Positions 14,552 to 19,569 of a stretch of 19,569 nucleotides of DNA are shown here, piece by piece. This DNA comes from Planctomycetota bacterium (lineage in GTDB: Bacteria > Planctomycetota > Phycisphaerae > WQYP01 > JAJZKY01): assembly GCA_021803885.1 (NCBI GenBank), contig JAJZKY010000010.1, forward strand, positions 1-19,569. Reading direction: 5' to 3'. Both the position numbers and the translations under genes were made by a program. The notes below the pieces were generated by a model that was not told the origin of the DNA, ran no database searches, and was given only the letters and a program-made list of their open reading frames with translations. Within the stretch, counting starts at the first letter, position 1, and every line of letters starts with the position of its first letter.

Positions 14552-15388
14552 TCAGTCTGCATTTACGACACGCAAACGTAACAAGTCGAAATTGGCAAAG
14601 TTCTCGACCAATCCCGACCAGTACTCCAGGCGCCGCTGGCAGCGCGAGCAGATCGCCAGGTGCTTGGCCCGTTCGGTTAGAAAGAGCTTGCGCACATCGA
14701 ACGCAAACTCGCGAATCTCGTCGTCCGAGTAGCATGCAAAGTCCTTCTCTTCAAACGCAGGTCGAGCTGATGCCGCGGCCAGCAGTTCCGTCTTGCGTCT
14801 GGCCACCATGTCCTCGAATTGAATCTGTCGGCTCGGCGCCTTCACCCAGAGCGTGTCGTCCTGTGCCCAGAGGTCTTCAAGCAGCGCGCTCGAGTTGAGA
14901 GCGAGGTAGCGGATGGCTTCCTCGCTTCCGTCGATCGACTTTAGCTGGTCAGCAAGCGCGGCACGTGCAATCTTCGCAAGGCCCACGATCTCGTCATCGG
15001 CGAACGATCTCGAAAGCTCGCGAAAATCTCGGATTTCTTCCCGCGCGATCTCCGCAAACTCTGAATCCCCGCTAGCGATCCCGGCCAAATCGGACGTTAG
15101 CGCCGGCAGTTCGATCACCGTTCCCGGAGCCGCCTCCCACGCCGGATGGTTCGCGGTGTACATGCCGGGGTCGAAGACTTCGAGCAGCGAATCCTTGCGG
15201 TCCTCCGGGCCACGGAAGCGGTTCAGCAGATCAAGAAACCAGCTCAGTTGCGATGGACTGGACTCCCGTGAAGCGGCCCCGGCGGCGTCTTCCCGCCAGA
15301 TGTCGAAACTCTCCATCAGCGAGCTCGGCAATTGAAATCGATTCAGCTCTTTGATCATTTCCTGAATGTCCGTGGTTGGGTTTTGCAT
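14552..15388 (-). CDS. Unknown protein with C-terminal zinc-finger-like H-x3-C-x2-C motif
   Basis: A 278-residue acidic, mostly helical protein with no signal peptide or membrane segment; I do not recognise its main body. Near the C-terminus C219 is followed by H243-x3-C247-x2-C250 (KHLAICSRCQRRLEYW), the pattern of zf-HC2 anti-sigma zinc fingers (an initial Cys, then HxxxCxxC). That suggests a zinc-binding regulatory or protein-protein module, by inference only. The ATG at 15388 has GAGGGA upstream; a TTG start at 15439 is possible but would overlap the recJ stop. It is the last gene of the HNH-Gp157-RecJ set, 47 bp after recJ. Confidence 0.75.
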   Translation of the reverse strand: MQNPTTDIQEMIKELNRFQLPSSLMESFDIWREDAAGAASRESSPSQLSWFLDLLNRFRGPEDRKDSLLEVFDPGMYTANHPAWEAAPGTVIELPALTSDLAGIASGDSEFAEIAREEIRDFRELSRSFADDEIVGLAKIARAALADQLKSIDGSEEAIRYLALNSSALLEDLWAQDDTLWVKAPSRQIQFEDMVARRKTELLAAASARPAFEEKDFACYSDDEIREFAFDVRKLFLTERAKHLAICSRCQRRLEYWSGLVENFANFDLLRLRVVNAD

Positions 15389-15435
15389 GGTTCCGTCCCT
15401 CTTGGGGACTGTTTTCCCACGGAACCCGACCTCCG

Positions 15436-16998
15436 TCAAATGGTCCTGGAACCGCGCTGATCTCCCTCCCGGAAGCTCCTCAAAACACGTCGCTTGCCGC
15501 GAAACTCAATCAGGGCGCTTCCACGCATCCCAACCTGCGGAGCAAGATCCCAGCAAAGAGCTTCGAGGCTGAACCTCCCCTGCCTGATCCGCACCCATCG
15601 ATTCCTGAGACCGGCCACTTCGACGCTGCGCAGCAGGAAGACGGGTGCCGGGTTTCCTTCGCCGAACGGCTCAAGCAGAGCGAGCTGTTCATCGAGGTGT
15701 TTTCCCGCCGTCGCCAATACCAGTTCCCCGTCTTCACGGATCTCATGGTTGCGTTCCAGCTTGAAGCCCTCCACGAAGACAGTGAATTCCTTTGCGAAGG
15801 CTTCAATCCGGCCGACCGGCATAGTCAGTCCGACAGCCTGTGCGTGCCCGCCGAACCGTTTGAAGAATCGACGGAACTGTCCAAGCGCTGCGGCCAGGTC
15901 GAAACCGGCGACGCTTCTGCCCGATCCGACCGCCAGACCCGGTTCCGGCGACGGAGCCAGCACAATAGTCGGTACATTGAAGCGTTCGACACATTTGGCG
16001 GCCAGCAGGCCGGCAATGCCTTTGGGACAGGCCTCCCGGTAAAGCACCAGAACCGGTGGCGCCGGGTGCGGGATCTCCACGCAAAGCTTGCCGAACTCGG
16101 CTGCGACAAGCTGCCGCCGCTGTTGATTGAGCTCATCCAGCATCGCGACGCTCCTGCGTGCGGCATCCTCGTCCCTTGCCGCCTCGAAGACCGACAACGC
16201 CCGCGCCGGATGGTCGATTCTTCCGGCAGCATTGATCCGCGGCGCGACTCCGAATGCCAGATCGTTCGAATCGGGGCTCGCCGGGTCGGCGCAGGAGACC
16301 CGGAGCAGTTCCCGAAGCCCACAGTTTTCGGCACTGGCGAGTTGGCGCATCCCCAGACGGGCGAGCGTTCGGGTTCCGTTTTGCAGCGGAACGCAGTCGG
16401 CGACCGATGCAATCGCGGCATACTGACTCATGGCAGCCTGCAGGCGCTCGACGCGTTCGTCCTTCCAGCCGGCGCGCACCGCCAGAGCCATCGCGAACAG
16501 GGCCGCAAGGCCGGCGCCGCAGAATTCCTGGGACCAGACGGCAAGCGTATTTGCCTGCTCCTGAATGCGGTGATGGTCGACGACAATCACATCGACACCC
16601 AGCCGCTGCGCCAGCCAAATTTCCTTCTGGGCGTTGATTCCGTTGTCGACCGTGACCAGAAGATCGGTGCCGCTCACCGACAATTTGTGAACCGCACACG
16701 AACTGAGACCATATCCTTCATCCCGGTGCGGAAGGTAGGCTTGCGGCTGGACTCCGAGACTGGCCAGAACCGAGCGCAAAATATGCGTGCCGAGAATTCC
16801 GTCGCAGTCATAGTCGCCAAAGATCGCGATCCGCTTCCTGTCGCGAACGGCGGCGAGCACGTGATCGACGGCGCCCGTCATCCCCGGAATCGAGTCCGGC
16901 TCGGGAAGATCGTTCCAGGACGGAGGCTGAATGAAGGAATCAATGTCCTCAATCCCACGGGCGATGAGGACGTCGAGCAGTGGCGGGCACAGAAACAT
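15436..16998 (-). CDS. recJ: Single-stranded-DNA-specific exonuclease RecJ
   Basis: A 520-residue DHH/DHHA1 nuclease that degrades single-stranded DNA 5'-3'. The DHH core is intact: GDYDCDG (61-67, motif I), TVDNG (116-120, motif II), VDHH (140-143, motif III), SVADCVPL (198-205), APRINAAGRI (252-261). The DHHA1 part has GSGRSVAGFDL (358-368) and FGGHAQAVGLT (382-392). It is shorter than housekeeping RecJ (about 570 residues), mainly at the C-terminus. The ATG has GAGGAG eight bases upstream. It sits in a tight minus-strand operon with phage-type genes, so it may be an accessory copy serving recombination or replication of an element instead of the chromosomal recJ. Confidence 0.92.
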   Translation of the reverse strand: MFLCPPLLDVLIARGIEDIDSFIQPPSWNDLPEPDSIPGMTGAVDHVLAAVRDRKRIAIFGDYDCDGILGTHILRSVLASLGVQPQAYLPHRDEGYGLSSCAVHKLSVSGTDLLVTVDNGINAQKEIWLAQRLGVDVIVVDHHRIQEQANTLAVWSQEFCGAGLAALFAMALAVRAGWKDERVERLQAAMSQYAAIASVADCVPLQNGTRTLARLGMRQLASAENCGLRELLRVSCADPASPDSNDLAFGVAPRINAAGRIDHPARALSVFEAARDEDAARRSVAMLDELNQQRRQLVAAEFGKLCVEIPHPAPPVLVLYREACPKGIAGLLAAKCVERFNVPTIVLAPSPEPGLAVGSGRSVAGFDLAAALGQFRRFFKRFGGHAQAVGLTMPVGRIEAFAKEFTVFVEGFKLERNHEIREDGELVLATAGKHLDEQLALLEPFGEGNPAPVFLLRSVEVAGLRNRWVRIRQGRFSLEALCWDLAPQVGMRGSALIEFRGKRRVLRSFREGDQRGSRTI

Positions 16999-17056
16999 AC
17001 CGTCTCCTCACGGCCCTGATTGGGCACTTTGTCAGTTGTTGAATGGCAAATTGGCA

Positions 17057-17674
17057 TTACGCGACGCGCAGGTGGTCGCCGCGGTAGACCTCGGCACCGG
17101 GAACTGCAATCTGGTTCTGAACGGCCTGCTTGATGGCCTCATTGTTGGGTGATGCGTCCTGAATCGAGGCAACAAGCAAACGCCCCATGTCCTCGGGAAG
17201 GCTTTCGATTACTCGCTTCCACAATGGCCCATCGATTCGCGCCGCAACAATCCGATACAGCATCGGCACCTGCGTCTCATCAGGGAACCGTACTGAATCC
17301 TGGCTGTTCGTCTGGATCCGCAGGGTGAACTCTCTGCCTTCAATCTTCCTGAGATCACGGCTTTTGAGGTAGTACATGACCATGTATTTCGTCTGCGTCG
17401 CCTTTCGCTCGCTGCTGCGGGCGCGCTCCTGTAAACGGCTGGCCTCACTTCGGCAGTACTGGACGCGCGCCTCCATCATGCGGAGGAAACGTCCAATCCG
17501 GTCTGCCTTTTCGCTGTGGGCCTCGCAGAACTGCTGGAATCGTTCCAGCAACTCCGCCGAAGATTCCCCGCGATTCTCGATCTCTTCTTCGATCTCATCG
17601 AGGAGTGTGTCGAGCTCACAATCGATCTCAAACAAGGAATGCTCTTGCGCTATCGATGCCACATTAACCTCCAT
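17057..17674 (-). CDS. Siphovirus Gp157-family protein
   Basis: A 205-residue protein resembling Sipho_Gp157 (PF05565). An acidic amino end (LFEIDCELDTLLDEIEEEIENRG) leads into a long coiled coil (about 45-105), then the family's beta-rich block YLKSRDLRKIEGREFTLRIQ with DSVRFPDETQVP. Gp157 proteins occur in phage early regions next to recombination genes; their biochemical role is unsettled. Beyond about residue 145 there is an extra 60-residue tail (GPLWKRVIESLPEDMGRLL). ATG 17674 has GGAAGG upstream, but GTG at 17662, four codons in, is preceded by a better GGAGGT, so the true start may be there. It is 58 bp upstream of recJ. Confidence 0.82.
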   Translation of the reverse strand: MEVNVASIAQEHSLFEIDCELDTLLDEIEEEIENRGESSAELLERFQQFCEAHSEKADRIGRFLRMMEARVQYCRSEASRLQERARSSERKATQTKYMVMYYLKSRDLRKIEGREFTLRIQTNSQDSVRFPDETQVPMLYRIVAARIDGPLWKRVIESLPEDMGRLLVASIQDASPNNEAIKQAVQNQIAVPGAEVYRGDHLRVA

Positions 17675-17708
17675 TTGTCATTTGCCTTCCCGTGCAACGG
17701 GCCCGTCG

Positions 17709-18095
17709 TCATACTCTGGTGGAGCCCTTTTCTCCGTTACACCACCCGTGCACGGCCCGAATGTTGTCCGGGTGATCGTCACGCCAGGCGCCGCCCATAC
17801 CCCGGGGACTGATGTGGTCGGGAACCAAGTCACTGTAGTCGGTGAACTTCTGCTTGCAAATACCGCAAATCCCGTTCTGGGCGATGATCTTCCGGTCGAG
17901 CAGCTTTCGCATTTCCCCGTTCGAGCGCAGTTCCCGGTATCCGCGGGGGTGGTGCGGGGCGTCGATGCGGCGGACACCCATCTGAAGTTGACGTCGTTCT
18001 TTCGGGATTACCTCCCTGCCGCAGCAGGATTGGGAGCGGTGTATGGGACAGAGTTGATGGCGACGGAGTCTCACGGAATCCTCCCTGTCGGCCAA
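17709..18095 (-). CDS. HNH endonuclease family protein (non-ATG start)
   Basis: A 128-residue HNH protein. C77-x2-C80 (GICGICKQKF) begins the zinc-ribbon, followed by PDHISPRGMGGAWRDDHPDNI with D93/H94 and N111, then AVHGWCNGEKG with H116 and C119, the full HNH pattern. The amino end has a second Cys/His cluster, CPIHRSQSCCGRE (16-28), which looks conserved and must be translated, so the start lies at or before TTG 18095. No ATG is available in that frame between the upstream stop and TTG, and there is no clear ribosome binding site. The next ATG (residue 39) would remove this cluster. First gene of the operon with Gp157 and RecJ, 34 bp before Gp157. Confidence 0.78.
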   Translation of the reverse strand: MADREDSVRLRRHQLCPIHRSQSCCGREVIPKERRQLQMGVRRIDAPHHPRGYRELRSNGEMRKLLDRKIIAQNGICGICKQKFTDYSDLVPDHISPRGMGGAWRDDHPDNIRAVHGWCNGEKGSTRV

Positions 18096-18446
18096 ATGGC
18101 CAATGATGGATTGCGATTGAAGCAGGATTAATGGGTATAGGGATGCGGCACTTAGAGCGCTAATGATTCATGGGGAAAGATGGACAGGCAGAGCCTTTAA
18201 CGGCGTGCTTGTATTACTTCTTCCTCCAGGCTTTCCATCATTTTACGGCGCGCTTTCCGCGCACCGTTCGACTCAAGGCGACCAAAAATTCGCACGCAAA
18301 CAGCGTTGACATAATGATGCCGGAATATGGCTCAACTTCTCGGGCAGATGCGGCCGCATCGGAAGGAGGGATCTCTTCCATTTGGCAGCGGATCCGTCAA
18401 GAAGGACGATTGCAGTGAAAGCACAAATGCGGCGTGAATGGATCTC
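18096..18446. other. Intergenic region upstream of the HNH operon
   Basis: No supported gene. An 82-codon plus-strand frame (18170-18418) has no ribosome binding site and no family resemblance. On the minus strand a short frame ending in ARRKMMESLEEEVIQARR (about 18205-18260) looks protein-like but has no start and could be a remnant. The promoter of the HNH operon should lie here; I cannot define it. Confidence 0.4.
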
Positions 18447-19241
18447 CTACAAGAAAACGGTCGCCTGGTTCCATACTTCCTCAGCGTACCGAATCATCTC
18501 GAGCCTTGTAGAAGGCGTCTCAACAGGGATAATGTGAAACGCCCTCTTGCCAGCATCTTTGCATCTTTGATCGATGAGCCAAGAACAAATGCTTGAAAAC
18601 CATCTAAAACACAATTTGGCGTTCGTGAAAGAGATCGCTCGTGCGCACCGACAGGGCGAACCGATGTTGTTGGGCGAAGTGCTTCGCCTCGGTAGCAAAG
18701 TCATGCGGCAGTGTTCTGGCCTTTGTTAGAACGCGGCAGGTGGTAGGCCCATTGGTCGACAGAAGAAACTGAAAAAGAGACGTATCGACATAGCCATCAA
18801 TGATGAAGATCTCTTGTCTTACTCCTTAAGTAAGCTTCTGACGTGAACAAACGCGTCATGAGTCGCACCCGCGGGAAAAAACACATGGTCTCGCGTACCG
18901 CCAGTTTCGATTGGAAGGAATTCGTTTCCATCGAATCGCCACCCTACCCCGTCGAGCTGTTGGTGGACGAGCCGGGCATTCTTTCGTATTAGCTGTCTCG
19001 CCAACGCGCGTGCAAGCTCCCACTGTGCTCTCCAGTCCAATTCCCTATCAATCCATTTCTGGACTTCCGTCACATAAGCTCGTTTTCGAGGGCCGAAGCT
19101 CTTTTCAAGTGCGGATGGCAGTTCAAAATTGAAACCGACTGCCATGAGGTCATTGAGCACAGCGTCTGCCGAATCTTGTTCAGCCACAAGAGCGACCAAT
19201 GGAGCGAGGGGAGGAACCCAAGCTTGAGTCTTTGCGGCCAT
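18447..19241 (-). pseudogene. Degraded PLD-like (HKD-fold) protein gene with three frame disruptions
   Basis: Three minus-strand frames join into one protein of about 265 residues. The first (ATG 19241, GGAG eight bases upstream) runs MAAKTQAWVPPLAPL to RSLLKE and stops at 18819. The second gives EIFIIDGYVDTSLFQFLL to FHERQIV and stops at 18604. A third, short frame gives VLDGFQAFVLGSSIKDA, and the last gives AGKRAFHIIPVET to the TAG at 18447. The joined text has the layout of a PLD-like domain: a beta-strand followed by DGYVD, then FHxR, then GSSIKDAGK. The last break is an exact 8-bp tandem duplication (18553-18560 and 18561-18568). Residue-level sense persists in every frame, so decay is recent. 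Its original role, possibly in defence or an accessory element, is unknown. Confidence 0.78.
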
Positions 19242-19318
19242 CAAACTATCTCCGGCGATGCGAATGATATAGACGCTCCTGAGCTCCGCCGCATAGGACT
19301 CCTCGATCTCCTCTGGTC

Positions 19319-19531
19319 TTATTCGGGTTTCTGCGGATAGATGCGCCGAAACTGGTCCTCGTGCTTCTCGCCGAGGTCGCGCACTCTTTGTGCAACGATC
19401 GCGGCGCTCGGGCGCTTCTTCAGTGCATTCCAACCCGCCGCATTTTGAGTTTCCCCTGTCGCTATCGTGCGACCATTGACGGTCGCTTTGTATGAGCCAT
19501 CCGGTTTGCGCGTAACAATGGTATCTTCCAT
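19319..19531 (-). CDS. Small hypothetical protein (70 residues)
   Basis: A short, charged, soluble protein that I do not recognise. The first half reads like a beta-hairpin (VTRKPDGSYKATVNGRTIATGET), the second like a helix (AAGWNALKKRPSAAIVAQRVRDLGEKHEDQF). The ATG at 19531 has AGGAG about eleven bases upstream. It lies 77 bp before the likely start of the PLD-like pseudogene on the same strand, so the two may once have been cotranscribed. A longer overlapping frame (to 19433) is the upstream extension of the pseudogene frame and is not chosen. Confidence 0.6.
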   Translation of the reverse strand: MEDTIVTRKPDGSYKATVNGRTIATGETQNAAGWNALKKRPSAAIVAQRVRDLGEKHEDQFRRIYPQKPE

Positions 19532-19569
19532 ACCTGCTTTACTCCTACTTTGAATGATAGACGGTCCGC

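Noticed and set aside
15376..17019. A 547-codon open frame on the plus strand
   Set aside because: It lies exactly antisense to recJ, has no ribosome binding site and no protein-like pattern; it arises from the GC-rich codon use of recJ.
18170..18418. An 82-codon plus-strand frame
   Set aside because: No ribosome binding site, no family pattern, and it lies in the expected promoter region of the minus-strand HNH operon.
1..19569. CRISPR arrays, tRNA or rRNA genes, insertion sequences
   Set aside because: No regularly spaced repeats, no RNA gene signatures and no transposase or terminal inverted repeats were seen.

Overview
The window is 19.6 kb of bacterial chromosome-like DNA, moderately GC-rich, with strong AAGGAG-type ribosome binding sites. 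Gene content and protein style (GH15 glucoamylase, DUF3179, DedA-rhodanese, bufferin operon, HNH protein with a CPIH/SCCGRE amino end) suggest an Acidobacteriota (Terriglobia-like) genome. This is an inference; there is no rRNA or other marker gene.

Left part (1-3417, all minus strand): a gene for a small membrane protein is followed by a secreted redoxin/DsbD-like protein, a DoxX membrane protein, an AhpD/carboxymuconolactone-decarboxylase-like (CMD) protein and a PiT phosphate transporter cut by the window edge. Middle part (3542-8824, plus strand): ECF sigma factor 1, a soluble zinc-finger anti-sigma factor, a second CMD protein, a secreted DUF3179 protein and a GH15 glucoamylase/glucodextranase whose frame is broken by one base. 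A DedA-rhodanese fusion (8861-9892, minus) separates this from ECF sigma factor 2 (10212-11045, plus). ECF2 lies upstream of a bufferin operon, bufABCD (11491-14189): a secreted Cys-rich RiPP precursor, an MNIO (DUF692) maturase, a BufC partner and a DoxX protein.

The main discovery is a shared promoter-like element, TGTAAC-N17-ATCAT. It precedes the minus-strand redox operon (3463-3435), ECF2 (10160-10188), the buf operon (11377-11405) and the glucoamylase (6371-6399). A close variant, CGTAAC-N17-ATCGAT, precedes ECF1 (3542-3570). The two half-sites keep exactly the same spacing at all five places. This supports a local ECF regulon joining metallophore (bufferin) production, thiol/disulfide redox proteins and the sigma factors themselves.

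Right part (14552-19569, minus strand) looks like an accessory or phage-derived segment: an HNH endonuclease, a siphovirus Gp157-family protein, RecJ and an unknown protein ending in an H-x3-C-x2-C zinc-finger-like motif form a tight operon. Upstream of it are a decayed PLD-like gene (three disruptions, one an 8-bp tandem duplication) and a 70-residue unknown protein.
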